A stretch of 64,000 nucleotides of DNA from the NCBI GenBank assembly GCA_002448235.1, contig DIXF01000013.1, positions 1-64,000 on the forward strand, read 5' to 3'. Below the pieces are notes generated by a model. It was not told the origin of the DNA, did no database searches, and saw only the letters and a program-made list of their open reading frames with translations. This document shows positions 16,964 through 26,582 of the stretch, in pieces (position 1 is the first letter of the stretch; each line of letters starts with the position of its first letter). This DNA comes from Syntrophaceae bacterium UBA6087. GTDB taxonomy: Bacteria; Desulfobacterota; Desulfomonilia; UBA1062. A program made the translations under genes and the position numbers.

Positions 16964-19138
16964 ATGGAAGACGTCATCAAGGTTTCCGGCAATCATTATG
17001 TCCTCGCAACGTCAGCACCGGGGGCCGAGCAGAACCGCATCGTAAAGCAGTCGCATACCTTCGCGGTGTTTGACAGCCTCGGCGATATCCGGTCGGTCGT
17101 TTTCAACAATCAGGGCATCTTCCACAACGGTACCCGGTACGTATCCGGGTATCAGTTTCTCATCGAAGGGAAGCGGCCGCTGCTCTTAAGCTCGGATGTC
17201 ACGAGGGACAACCACCTGATCACCGTCGACCTCACCAACCCGGATCTTATTTTGAGCCCCATCGAGCAGATCCCCAGGGGCACGGTCCACGTATTCCGTT
17301 CCAAGTTTCTCTGGGAAGGGCGCTGCTATGAAAAGTACCGCATCAGAAACTTCGGTCTCGACAGGCTCTCGGTGCGCATGACGCTGAAATTCAGCTGCGA
17401 TTTCGACGACATATTCGAGGTGCGCGGCATGAAGCGCAGCAGGAAAGGAGAATTCCGCGAAACCGTCGCCGGTACGCACATAATCGAGTTCCCTTACCTG
17501 GGACTCGACGGCATCCTGCGGACGACCAGAGTCGAGTTCTCCCAGAGCCCGGATTCGCTGCAGGGGGACGAAGCAGCGTTCAACGTGCTGCTGGATACGA
17601 ACGAAGAGATGGAGTTCGAGATCGTTATATCCTGTCTTTCCGAGGGAGATGAGTATATCGGGCCGGTGCTTTCCTATATCGATGCATATGCGTCCTCCTC
17701 CCGGTTTTTTCGTATGGCCCGCGGCAGGGAGTGCAGCATCAGGACCTCCAATGATTTTTTCAATACCGTGATGGAGCGCGCCGTGTCGGACCTGAGGATG
17801 CTGCTCACCGATGAGGGGAGAAACGTCATGTACCCTCATGCCGGCATCCCCTGGTTTTCCACTCCCTTCGGGAGGGACGGCCTCATCACCGCCATGGAGA
17901 CGCTCTGGTTCAATCCCGACATCAGCCGCGGGGTTCTGGAATATCTGGCGAACAATCAGGCGAAAAGCTTTAACGACATCCAGGACTCCGAGCCGGGAAA
18001 GATCCTCCATGAGATCCGGATGGGCGAGATGACCAATACGCAGGAGCTTCCGTTTGCCAGGTATTACGGCAGCGCCGATTCTACGCCCCTTTTCGTCATG
18101 CTTGCGGGGCGGTATCTCCAGAGAACCGGAGATATCGGCTTTATCGAGACGATCTGGCCGCATATCAAGCGGGCTATCGACTGGATAAATATCTATGGTG
18201 ACGTGGATGGCGACGGCTTCGTGGAATATAAAAAAAAGGCGGAATTCGGGATCAGAAACCAGGCATGGAAAGATTCTCCCGACTCGGTCTTCCATGCGGA
18301 CGGCAGCCTTGCCGAGCCCCCCATAGCGATCTGCGAGGTGCAGGCGTATATTTTCAATGCCAAGAGACAGGCTGCGTTCATCGCACAGCATCTCGGTTTC
18401 CAGCAGATAGCGTTCGAGCTGCTCACCCAGGCAAAAGAGCTGCAGAGGAATTTCGAACACATATTCTGGGATGATGATCTTCCGGGGTATGTCCTCGCGC
18501 TGGACCGCGATAAAAAACCCTGCCGGGTGAGAGCGTCAAACATGGGACACTGCCTGTTCTCGGGAATTTCCTCCAATGCCCGTGCGCGGGTCGTTGCCGA
18601 GTCTCTCATGGACGAATCCTTCTTCAGCGAATGGGGCGTTCGGACGCTTGCCAAGGGGCAGCCGCGCTATAACCCGATGTCTTACCACAACGGCTCCATC
18701 TGGCCCCACGACAATGCGATGATCGCCGAAGGGTTCTCCCGCTATGGGTTCAAGGAGCAGGCAGGGCGTATCATGAACGCACTGTTTCATATGAGCCAGT
18801 TCACCGAGCTCAACAGGTTCCCCGAGCTCTTCTGCGGATTTGAGCGCAGGCTGAACCAGGGGCCCACGCTCTATCCGGTTGCCTGCGCTCCTCAGGCCTG
18901 GGCTGCCGGGAGTATTTTCTCTCTCCTTCAGTCCTGCCTGGGCCTGACCATCCAGTCCATCAACCGGCAGATCACCTTTACCCAGCCCTATCTGCCCGAT
19001 GCCCTGAAATCGGTGTTCATAAGAAACCTTCCCGTAGGGGACGCGGTTGTGGATTTCGCCGCGGAGCAGCACGAGGACAATGTCATCATCAAAGTCCTGA
19101 AGCGCACCGGAGATGTCTCCGTGATCGTCAGCAAGTGA
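16964..19138 (+). CDS. Amylo-alpha-1,6-glucosidase / glycogen debranching-type enzyme (724 aa)
   Basis: An N-terminal glycogen-debranching domain (about residues 20-220, TFAVFDSLGDIRSVVFNNQGIFHNGTRY) is followed by an (alpha/alpha)6 glucosidase domain (about 270-700). The latter includes PWFSTPFGRDGLITAMETLWF and PMSYHNGSIWPHDNAMIA, where the acidic residues resemble the catalytic set of GH63/GH133-like enzymes. This type hydrolyses alpha-1,6 or related branches in glycogen-like polymers. It follows the GT4 gene on the same strand and ends 3 bp from the convergent channel gene. Confidence 0.9.
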   Translation: MEDVIKVSGNHYVLATSAPGAEQNRIVKQSHTFAVFDSLGDIRSVVFNNQGIFHNGTRYVSGYQFLIEGKRPLLLSSDVTRDNHLITVDLTNPDLILSPIEQIPRGTVHVFRSKFLWEGRCYEKYRIRNFGLDRLSVRMTLKFSCDFDDIFEVRGMKRSRKGEFRETVAGTHIIEFPYLGLDGILRTTRVEFSQSPDSLQGDEAAFNVLLDTNEEMEFEIVISCLSEGDEYIGPVLSYIDAYASSSRFFRMARGRECSIRTSNDFFNTVMERAVSDLRMLLTDEGRNVMYPHAGIPWFSTPFGRDGLITAMETLWFNPDISRGVLEYLANNQAKSFNDIQDSEPGKILHEIRMGEMTNTQELPFARYYGSADSTPLFVMLAGRYLQRTGDIGFIETIWPHIKRAIDWINIYGDVDGDGFVEYKKKAEFGIRNQAWKDSPDSVFHADGSLAEPPIAICEVQAYIFNAKRQAAFIAQHLGFQQIAFELLTQAKELQRNFEHIFWDDDLPGYVLALDRDKKPCRVRASNMGHCLFSGISSNARARVVAESLMDESFFSEWGVRTLAKGQPRYNPMSYHNGSIWPHDNAMIAEGFSRYGFKEQAGRIMNALFHMSQFTELNRFPELFCGFERRLNQGPTLYPVACAPQAWAAGSIFSLLQSCLGLTIQSINRQITFTQPYLPDALKSVFIRNLPVGDAVVDFAAEQHEDNVIIKVLKRTGDVSVIVSK

Positions 19139-19141
19139 ACG

Positions 19142-19897
19142 TTATTCGTGATGCCGGTCCTCATGCCCGCTCTCCGTATCCTCCGGGCCTGCCGGCGAGG
19201 CGTCCCGGCCGATAAAGAAGGTTGCCAGGAAGGCGGTGAAGTAGCTGATCACCGTGAACGCATACGAGGAGAGGAGAAAACAGAGTATTCTGCCCTCGCT
19301 GGTTCTGGGCCAGTAATCGGAGCCGAGGGTCGTCATGATCATTGCCGTCCACCACAGTGCATCGCCGTAATCGTTCAGCCCTCTCTCTCCTGCAGGTGCA
19401 CGCTCGAAAGCGAGCATGCCTGCTGCGCCTAAGAAGGTGACGATGACCGAAACCGCCGCTACATACCCGAATCCCCGGAGCTTCATGTACCCCCGCAGGG
19501 CATTCATGGAGCGATTCACCGAGCCCAGCATGGTTACCAGCCGGATTCCCCTGGCGTAGGAAAGCACAGAGAAAAACCTGAAAGTGCGTGCAATGCGGAG
19601 GATACGCAGCGCCGGAATAAACAGAGAAATGATTGTCAGCCACTGGCGGCGCAGATACGTGCGCCTGTCCGGAACCAGAATGAGCTCTACAGCAAACTCT
19701 GCGACAAAGATCGTCCAGATGATCGTGGTGGCGGTGAGAAGTACGGGGTTCAGCCCCTGCACGAAATCGATGACGACCAGGACGAGCCAGATAGCCGCCA
19801 GGATGAGCATCGGGGTATCGATCCACTCCCTGAACTGATCAAGGACGGTCGTGCGCTCCTCCTGTTCAACCTGGCCGGGTTTTCCCCCTTCTGCCAT
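19142..19897 (-). CDS. Voltage-gated-type ion channel with atypical filter (251 aa)
   Basis: The start is ATG 19897, with AAAGGAGA 5 nt upstream. Six membrane segments can be traced: S1 about 32-49, S2 55-75, S3 86-97, S4 97-115, S5 143-163, S6 203-228. S4 carries Arg at 98, 101, 104 and 107, every third residue, as in voltage sensors. The pore loop before S6 reads TTLGSDY (189-195) where potassium channels have TVGYG. The scaffold is thus Kv-like but ion selectivity is uncertain. Inner-membrane protein. Confidence 0.85.
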   Translation of the reverse strand: MAEGGKPGQVEQEERTTVLDQFREWIDTPMLILAAIWLVLVVIDFVQGLNPVLLTATTIIWTIFVAEFAVELILVPDRRTYLRRQWLTIISLFIPALRILRIARTFRFFSVLSYARGIRLVTMLGSVNRSMNALRGYMKLRGFGYVAAVSVIVTFLGAAGMLAFERAPAGERGLNDYGDALWWTAMIMTTLGSDYWPRTSEGRILCFLLSSYAFTVISYFTAFLATFFIGRDASPAGPEDTESGHEDRHHE

Positions 19898-20139
19898 TAT
19901 ATCTCCTTTGATACTAAGGATAAATAACGTGGACATGCTCACAAGTTTTTTTAGTGCGCAACGGGGACGGGGTGCTCAGGGCGAAGGCAACCGGGCAGGG
20001 ATGAACGGTCTGCAGGCGTTTGTCATACCCACGTACAGAAAAATGTGGTATATACCGGGTCACGAAGGTACATCAGACGTATCCTTATTCATGGGGCGGC
20101 TCTTATTCGAGAAGATAGGATGACAAGAGGGAGGATGAT

Positions 20140-20535
20140 ATGGGATTCATGAAGGAGTTCAAAGAGTTTGCGGTCAAGGGCAATGCCATGGACATGGCGG
20201 TCGGCATCATCATCGGCGCCGCGTTCGGCAAGATCGTTTCATCGCTTGTGGGAGATCTGATCATGCCCCCCATCGGCATGATCATAGGGGGAGTCGACTT
20301 CACGGATCTCGTGGTCACGCTCAAAGCGGCGAGCGCTGCGACCCCTGCTGTCGTGCTGTATTATGGAAAGTTTGTCCAGACAATAGTGGATTTCACGATC
20401 ATCGCTTTTGCGATATTTCTCCTGGTGAAGGGAATCAATATCGTGAGAAAGCCGGAAGTGAAGGCGCCGGCCGGACCCTCGAAAGAAGAGGCCCTGCTCG
20501 CCGAGATCCGCGACCTGCTCAAAGAAAGACGCTGA
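20140..20535 (+). CDS. mscL: Large-conductance mechanosensitive channel MscL
   Basis: A 131-aa protein with all family marks: MKEFKEFAVKGNAMDMAVGIIIGAAFGKIVSSLV (N-terminal helix plus TM1), a periplasmic loop, TM2 (FTIIAFAIFLLVKGIN) and a charged C-terminal helix. It opens under high membrane tension to release solutes after osmotic downshock. GGGAGG lies upstream of the ATG. Monocistronic; converges with the FAD oxidoreductase gene. Confidence 0.96.
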   Translation: MGFMKEFKEFAVKGNAMDMAVGIIIGAAFGKIVSSLVGDLIMPPIGMIIGGVDFTDLVVTLKAASAATPAVVLYYGKFVQTIVDFTIIAFAIFLLVKGINIVRKPEVKAPAGPSKEEALLAEIRDLLKERR

Positions 20536-20566
20536 AAGAGGAGAAGCCCCTTTACTTCGCCCCTCC

Positions 20567-21979
20567 TCACCTGCCGAGACTTGCCCCCTGGCGGATAAGC
20601 TCGTCCTGGACATCCTGATAGCGCACCGAGAGGGTTGTCAGGTTGTTTTTGACCGCCACGGCGGCGCACGACCCTGCGGCATGGCCGGTAGCCATGCAGA
20701 TGGACATCGCCCGGTAGGAAGAGTGGGCTTCGTGGGTTCCGGAGATGCAGCGTCCGGCGACGAGCAGATTATCCACATCCTTCGGCTGCAGGCAGCGCAA
20801 GGGGATGTCGTATGATTCTCCGGGCGGGAGAAAGACAAGCACGGTCCCTTTCCCCTCGGGGTTGTGCATATCGATGGGGTAGGTGCCGCGGGCGATCACG
20901 TCCTCGAACTTGTGGGCGTGCAGAATATCGTCCGAGGTGAGCCGGTACCCGCCGACAACCCTCCGCGTCTCGCGCACTCCCACCTGGGTCCCGCTCTGTA
21001 CGGCATAGGCCTTTTCAAAGCCCGGCACGTATTTTTTCAGAAACGCTGCAATCATCCGCATCTGCCTTCTGCTCCGGATTTCGGCGTAGGTAAGGTCCCA
21101 CACATCGGTTCCCAGAACCTTGATGACGCGGGTGCTGTTGATCGCCACTTCTTTCTCGTGCGGCGTGCCGAAAAAGAGCATGTCTTCCCTCGGCAGATCC
21201 AGATCTCCCGACCGCTCCGCCGCCTCGATAAGATCCCAGAGGCCGTGGACACCTTTCCACTGATCGGGATGCTTTTTCACGTATGCCTCGAACACGTCCT
21301 TTTCCATGTCCGTCATCCGGAAGTAGAGAGTCATGGGCTGCACCAGCCCGTCAAGGGCCCTGCCGATCTCACAGGACGCCCCTGCGCGCGACGCAATATC
21401 TCCGTCTCCGGTGCAGTCGATTACCACCTGCGCCCTGATGACGACAGGCCCGGATTTGGTTTCGAACACCACCGCCCAGGCATCGTCATCGGAGAAGATG
21501 TCGCCGGCAAAAGAATGGAATAAAAAGCGGACCCCTGCTTCATCGAGCATCTCGGTTGCGACGAACTTGAACACTTCGGGATCGAACGGCACGGTATATC
21601 CCGTCTTCAGTGACGGCGGCACGGCTCCCCCGGCCTTTACCAGTCGCATGACCAGCTCGGCGAGTGGCCCTGCTATCACCGGGCTGCCTGGACCGTGGTC
21701 TGTGGGATACAGGATTTCGGCGCCGGGTTCTTCCCTGTGCGGAACCTGGGTGTGATACGAGACAAAGGGCATGACAAGGGCCGCAGTTGCATTGCCTCCG
21801 AGGAACCCGTACCGCTCGACAAGGATGACGTGTGCGCCTGCCCGGGCGGCGCCGTATGCTGCTCCCAGCCCTGCCGGCCCCCCGCCTATGACCAGGACTT
21901 CAGTCTCTGCTGCTATTTGTGCCATGCGGGGCGGAAGCATGATCGTGTGCTTTTCTTTCGGCTTTTCCAGTAACGGCAA
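20567..21979 (-). CDS. FAD-dependent oxidoreductase, FAD_oxidored family (470 aa)
   Basis: The N-terminal Rossmann motif is VLVIGGGPAGLGAAYGAARAG, followed by ERYGFLGGNATAALV, typical of the FAD_oxidored family (PF12831-type). The middle has DCTGDGDIASRAGA, and the C-terminus has VDNLLVAGRCISGTHEAHSSYR with AMSICMATGHAAG. These soluble flavoproteins are common in anaerobes; their substrates are rarely known. It lies 32 bp downstream of the pyruvyltransferase-like gene on the same strand and may be cotranscribed. Confidence 0.88.
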   Translation of the reverse strand: MPLLEKPKEKHTIMLPPRMAQIAAETEVLVIGGGPAGLGAAYGAARAGAHVILVERYGFLGGNATAALVMPFVSYHTQVPHREEPGAEILYPTDHGPGSPVIAGPLAELVMRLVKAGGAVPPSLKTGYTVPFDPEVFKFVATEMLDEAGVRFLFHSFAGDIFSDDDAWAVVFETKSGPVVIRAQVVIDCTGDGDIASRAGASCEIGRALDGLVQPMTLYFRMTDMEKDVFEAYVKKHPDQWKGVHGLWDLIEAAERSGDLDLPREDMLFFGTPHEKEVAINSTRVIKVLGTDVWDLTYAEIRSRRQMRMIAAFLKKYVPGFEKAYAVQSGTQVGVRETRRVVGGYRLTSDDILHAHKFEDVIARGTYPIDMHNPEGKGTVLVFLPPGESYDIPLRCLQPKDVDNLLVAGRCISGTHEAHSSYRAMSICMATGHAAGSCAAVAVKNNLTTLSVRYQDVQDELIRQGASLGR

Positions 21980-22011
21980 AATCCTGCCTCCGTGTAGTAG
22001 CTCTCAGCTCG

Positions 22012-23172
22012 TCACAGCAGTTCTTTACGTTTCGGATGAAGCCCTTTCAGCATGCTGACCGCTATCTGGTTGTTCTTCAGGGCTCTTCTTTTCATCTCCG
22101 AGAGGGACTGGGCGATCCTGTCGGCGATGGTGTCCTTCGTATCCCAGATGTGGTCGAGATGGGCAATGAGCCTTCCTGCATTCACCAGGTTCAGCGGCGG
22201 GGTTTCCATATCGAGCTCCTTGAGGAAGTACAGGACCTTGGTCGAATACGGCAGGCCGATAAACGGAACTCCCTGCAGGGCGGCGAAGATGAGAAAGTGC
22301 AGCCTCATGCCCACCGCCATATCGAAGCGTTCCATGAGGGTCAATATCTGGCCCGGGGTATACTCGCCGGCAAGGACGGAGCACTGCTGCGGCTTCATCA
22401 TCTTCGAGATTACCGCATGGGCATGCTGCAGGTCCCGTTCGCTCCGCTCCATGGGGATGAACACTACATTGGCATTGTACCGGTCAATGATATAATCCGC
22501 TACATCGGCAAGCAGCCCGTGGTAGAAGTTCGTATCGATATCCGGGGCTGCCGGCCCCGGCTCGCGGACCGAGAGGCCCACCAGCCTCCTTTTTACGTCC
22601 ATGTGCTCTTTCATGAGCGTGCCTTTGGACAGCGGCTTGGGCTCCAGCAGGAGCGCAGGATCTGCGGTGATGATGATGTCGCACTCGACCCCTGCATCCT
22701 CGAGAATCTTTTTTGCGCCCCGCTCTCTGACGGTAATTACTGCCGCCCGGTTCAGCGCGTCGCGGACGATCTCCTGTATGGCCCGGACATTCAGAGGGCC
22801 GGCGCTGATTGCATACACCATCACCGGCACCCCAAGATCATGGGCTATGTTGACTTCCCGTAGATAGGTCTTTGCATCCGCATCGTAGATGATCCCTCCT
22901 CCTCCGAGGATGAAGAGGTCAAGACCTTCGATCACGGGGGTTATCTCGCTCCGGGTCATTTCCCTCGCGGCCACAGCATGTATACCGGGATACCGGTTCA
23001 TGGTGTCGGCGGGGTTGCGGGACAGAACGGTTATCTCCACAGGAAGGGAATCCTGAAGCCGGGTGATGATGGACTCGAGAATCGCCTCATCGCCCATATT
23101 CAGCCCGCCGTAGGATCCCGAGACACCTACCCGGTATGTCCGGTCGCTCTTCACGTGTAATCTGCCTGTCAA
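22012..23172 (-). CDS. Polysaccharide pyruvyl transferase family protein, CsaB-like (386 aa)
   Basis: The family hallmark YRVGVSGSYGGLNMGDEAILESI lies at the N-terminus. Later come FILGGGGIIYD and the GMRLHFLIFAALQGVPFIGLPYSTKV segment typical of PF04230. CsaB-type enzymes add ketal pyruvate to cell-wall or exopolysaccharides. I choose the TTG at 23172, which has GAAAGGGG 8 nt upstream; the longer in-frame ATGs (23310, 23223) have no ribosome-binding site and would add about 30-46 residues outside the family domain. An internal GTG nearby is another option. Confidence 0.8.
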   Translation of the reverse strand: MTGRLHVKSDRTYRVGVSGSYGGLNMGDEAILESIITRLQDSLPVEITVLSRNPADTMNRYPGIHAVAAREMTRSEITPVIEGLDLFILGGGGIIYDADAKTYLREVNIAHDLGVPVMVYAISAGPLNVRAIQEIVRDALNRAAVITVRERGAKKILEDAGVECDIIITADPALLLEPKPLSKGTLMKEHMDVKRRLVGLSVREPGPAAPDIDTNFYHGLLADVADYIIDRYNANVVFIPMERSERDLQHAHAVISKMMKPQQCSVLAGEYTPGQILTLMERFDMAVGMRLHFLIFAALQGVPFIGLPYSTKVLYFLKELDMETPPLNLVNAGRLIAHLDHIWDTKDTIADRIAQSLSEMKRRALKNNQIAVSMLKGLHPKRKELL

Positions 23173-23410
23173 AATGTGTTCCCCTTTCAAAGGTCTGTCC
23201 GTGACAAATGGTGATATATCCATGAGCGGGAGCAGTGTGCGGCGTTGTACGATGCCCCTTAGATAACATACTGCTTGGCGGAAACGGGAACTCAAGGCGC
23301 ACTCCTGCATAGCCCGCCCTCGTGCACGGAAAGCCCTTTTTCCTGGTGTGCTTGCCTCTTATACATGGTATAAACTCATAGATAATATGCTGTTTTGGAA
23401 AGGAGATGCG

Positions 23411-23716
23411 ATGCTTACCGTGATAGCCGTACTCAAGGCGAAAGAAGGCATGGAAAAGGATTTGGAAAATGCGCTTGCCGCGATCGTGAGCAAGGTGGAA
23501 GCAGAGGAAGGCACCCTTGCCTATGCGCTTAACCGCGCCAAGAAGGAGCCGGGCAAGTTCCTTTTCTATGAGAAGTACAAAGACAAGGAAGCCTTGAACG
23601 TCCACAGCTCCACCTCGTATTTCATGGAGCTTTTCGGGACGATCGGGCCACTTCTCGACGGCAACCCCTCGATAGATATCTATGAAGAGGTTGCATCCAT
23701 CCGGCCTAAAGGCTGA
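23411..23716 (+). CDS. Antibiotic-biosynthesis-monooxygenase (ABM) domain protein (101 aa)
   Basis: A single ABM/dimeric alpha-beta barrel domain: LTVIAVLKAKEGMEKDLENAL, EEGTLAYALNRAKKEPGKFLFYEKYKDKEAL and HSSTSYFMELF. Such small proteins dimerise and may act on quinones or other small aromatic compounds. The start is ATG 23411, with AAAGGAG upstream. Divergent from the pyruvyltransferase-like gene. Confidence 0.85.
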   Translation: MLTVIAVLKAKEGMEKDLENALAAIVSKVEAEEGTLAYALNRAKKEPGKFLFYEKYKDKEALNVHSSTSYFMELFGTIGPLLDGNPSIDIYEEVASIRPKG

Positions 23717-23817
23717 CAGGGAAGCGTAGAGAGGAAGGCGGCCGTGCCCGGGATTGAGAAATCCTAACTTTATATTATATTGAAATATTATTGATTGATA
23801 TTGGGAGAGGAAGGCAG

Positions 23818-24354
23818 ATGAAAGATCCACTGATACGTGCCGTCTCGGCCCTTGTCTTGTTTCTGGCAATCCAGGCCGGGTGCAGCATGTCCAGGATTGT
23901 GTGGCCCCAGAGGGATATCGAGGGCTTCGAGGTCAACGATCCGGCGAACGAAATCCGGGTCCTTGTCGCGTCAAGGGAGAGCGTGTTCAAGAGCGCCCTC
24001 GTAAAGAGGATTCAGGGATATTACGAGGGAAGGCCGGTATATGTGAAGTGCATAGGCATCGGCGGGCTTTCCCGGGAAAAGGCCGCCGATTACTCCTGCA
24101 TCGTGCTCATCAGCACCTGTATCGCCAGGGGGCCTGACCCGATGGTGCTGGATTTCATAGAGACACACCCCTACTACTACGACTTTGTCGCCCTGACCAC
24201 CTCGGACGAAGGCTCGTGGAAACCGGAAATCGATCATAAAGAGGTCGACACGATTTCTTCGGCATCCGTGATGGCGGACGTCGATCACAAATCACTCGAA
24301 GCCGTCAGCCTGATCGATAAGCACCTGAAGGAAAACATCAGGCTTTTCCACTGA
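23818..24354 (+). CDS. Lipoprotein of unknown function (178 aa)
   Basis: The start is ATG 23818, preceded by GAGAGGAAGG. The signal peptide ends in a lipobox (AIQAGC), so it should be lipid-anchored. The mature part (VLVASRESVFKSALVKRIQGYY, CIVLISTCIARG) resembles a small alpha/beta flavodoxin- or receiver-like fold, but I do not recognise a family. It abuts the convergent CoA-transferase gene with no gap. Confidence 0.75.
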   Translation: MKDPLIRAVSALVLFLAIQAGCSMSRIVWPQRDIEGFEVNDPANEIRVLVASRESVFKSALVKRIQGYYEGRPVYVKCIGIGGLSREKAADYSCIVLISTCIARGPDPMVLDFIETHPYYYDFVALTTSDEGSWKPEIDHKEVDTISSASVMADVDHKSLEAVSLIDKHLKENIRLFH

Positions 24355-26346
24355 TCAGGCGACCTTGCTGAGCGCCTTCCGTGCCTCGTCTCTTGTCTCG
24401 TAGATGTGGGGCGCAAGCTTGCGCTCTTTCAATGCGTCGCCGAGCTTCATCCTCAGGAAGGTGTTCGTGGTGTACCGGGTCACGCCGGTGTAGAACTTTT
24501 CCACCAGGCGCTTGACCATGTCGGTATACTCGTCCACGAACTCGGGCAGCACATCGAAGTTGTCATAGTTCACGATGGTGTAAACCTTTCTGCCGATGGG
24601 CGAGAGGATGCTCGCGACCATGTCCTCGACCTTTTCGATGTCTTCCCGGGTCCTGACCTTGTACCCTTCGAAGTTGACGAAGAAGAGATCGTCATGCGCG
24701 TCGTAGGTGAGCCGTTCTTCGAGAGTCAGCCCGAAGATGCAGTCCTTGATGTTCATGAGCCCTTCTCTGAATATCCGCTGGTCCATGAGCTTCGGGGCCT
24801 TTTCCATGACCGGCGTGAACTCCATGTTCTTCAGGATGTCCTTCTCGATATCGATGCCGGGCGCTACCTCGACGAGCTCCATGCCTTTTTTCGTGAGCTT
24901 GAATACGCACCGCTCAGTAACATAGTAGACGGGCTGGCCTTTCATGACCGCGTAACGGCCGCTGAAGGTGACATGCTCCACTTGTTTGCGGAACTTGATC
25001 TCCCGCCCTTCTTTCTCGATGGCAAGCTTTCCGTCCTTAACCGATACCTCGATGCCTCCTGCCGTGAAGGTGCCGACGAACACCACCTTACGGGCGTTCT
25101 GGCTGATGTTGATGAATCCGCCGGCGCCTGCGAGCTTGGCGCCGAACTTGCTCACATTCAGGTTCCCTTCCCGGTCGGCCTGGGCGAGGCCCAGGATGCA
25201 GCAGTCCAGTCCGCCTCCGTCGTAGAAATCGAACTGGTACGGCTGGTCGATGATGCAGTCGGGGTTGGTGGCCGCGCCGAAGCTCATGCCTCCTGCCGGA
25301 ACGCCGCCGATGATGCCGGGCTCCGCGGTCAGGGTGATATATTCGATGATCTTCTCCTCATTGGCGACACTGGAGACGCCCTCGGGCATCCCTATGCCCA
25401 AGTTTATGACGCTGTTCCCTTTCAGCTCGAAGGCCGCCCTGCGGGCGACGATCTTCCGCGCGCCCATCTCCATGGCCGGCAATGAGCCCATGGGGACCTT
25501 GACCTCGCCGCTGAACGAGGGATTGTACTGCACGGCAAAGGTCTGCCAGTGGTTCTCCGGCTGGGAGAGAACGACGCAATCCACCAGGAGGCCCGGCACC
25601 TTGACCTGCCGTGCGTTGAGCGCTCCGCTCTCGGCTATGCGTTCCACCTGGGCAATGACGAACCCGCCGGAGTTCTTCGCGGCCATGGCTATGGCAAGGA
25701 CCTCCTGAGTCAGGGCCTCCTTCTCCATGGTGATGTTGCCGTCCGTGTCGGCGGTCGTGCCCCGGATGATCGCCACGTTGATGGGGAAGGTCTTGTACGC
25801 CAGGTAATCCGTGCCGTCGAAATTGATTATTTCGATCAGGTCTTCCTTGGTGATGTCGTTGATTTTTCCTCCGCCCATCCGGGGGTCGACATAAGTCCAC
25901 ATGCCGACCGTGGTCAGCGTGCGGGGTTTATTCGCCGCTATGTCCCTGAACATGTGGGAGATGACCCCCTGGGGGAGGTTGTAGGCCTCTATCTTGTTCT
26001 CTATCGCCAGCTTGCCGAGCTTGGGCACCAGGCCCCAGTGTCCGCCGACGACCCGCTTGACCAGGCCCTCGTGGCCGAAATGGTTCAGCCCGCGGTCCTT
26101 GCCGTCACCCTGGCCTGCCGCATATACCAGGGTCAGGTTTCTGGGCTTCCCTGTCTGAAGGAAATATTCCTCGATATGTATCAGAATCTCTTCCGGAACA
26201 CCGATGCTTACGAACCCGCCGGTAGCTACCGTGTCTCCGTCCTGGATCGCGCGTACTGCCTCTTCGGCGGATACCACCTTGCCTTTTCGCATCCGCGACG
26301 GCGGAAGGGTGGACAGCATAGGATGGATATTGGTGTTTCTCGCCAT
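24355..26346 (-). CDS. Acyl-CoA:acetate/3-ketoacid CoA-transferase, fused alpha-beta, extended C-terminus (663 aa)
   Basis: Family I CoA-transferase with both halves in one chain. The alpha part has VRAIQDGDTVATGGFVSIGVPEEIL, and the beta part has GNSVINLGIGMPEGVSSVANEE followed by TAEPGIIGGVPAGG, where the Glu should carry the CoA thioester. It moves CoA between acetate and other short-chain acids. About 130 extra residues follow the catalytic region (roughly 530-663, VRTREDIEKVEDMVASILSPIGRK...), longer than the usual 510-530-aa enzymes. I use ATG 26346, 6 nt after GGAGG. Such enzymes suit fermentative or syntrophic acid metabolism. Confidence 0.9.
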   Translation of the reverse strand: MARNTNIHPMLSTLPPSRMRKGKVVSAEEAVRAIQDGDTVATGGFVSIGVPEEILIHIEEYFLQTGKPRNLTLVYAAGQGDGKDRGLNHFGHEGLVKRVVGGHWGLVPKLGKLAIENKIEAYNLPQGVISHMFRDIAANKPRTLTTVGMWTYVDPRMGGGKINDITKEDLIEIINFDGTDYLAYKTFPINVAIIRGTTADTDGNITMEKEALTQEVLAIAMAAKNSGGFVIAQVERIAESGALNARQVKVPGLLVDCVVLSQPENHWQTFAVQYNPSFSGEVKVPMGSLPAMEMGARKIVARRAAFELKGNSVINLGIGMPEGVSSVANEEKIIEYITLTAEPGIIGGVPAGGMSFGAATNPDCIIDQPYQFDFYDGGGLDCCILGLAQADREGNLNVSKFGAKLAGAGGFINISQNARKVVFVGTFTAGGIEVSVKDGKLAIEKEGREIKFRKQVEHVTFSGRYAVMKGQPVYYVTERCVFKLTKKGMELVEVAPGIDIEKDILKNMEFTPVMEKAPKLMDQRIFREGLMNIKDCIFGLTLEERLTYDAHDDLFFVNFEGYKVRTREDIEKVEDMVASILSPIGRKVYTIVNYDNFDVLPEFVDEYTDMVKRLVEKFYTGVTRYTTNTFLRMKLGDALKERKLAPHIYETRDEARKALSKVA

Positions 26347-26582
26347 GGACAACCTCCGGTTTATGTCTTGGTATACCTCGTTGACTGGTGCTGTTTGTGC
26401 TTTCCCGATCGTTCCATTTTCCGGGTTTGTGCCTGTTTGTCAATAGGCGAACCGACGCACGGGAAGGGTTCGGGCCTTATCGACAGGGTGAAAAGGCGTT
26501 AATAAAATGGTGAACCCCTGGATATTTTTCCTGGTATACGTATCTTGATAGTCTCAAAAAGAAAATATCGAGGACGTGAGAC

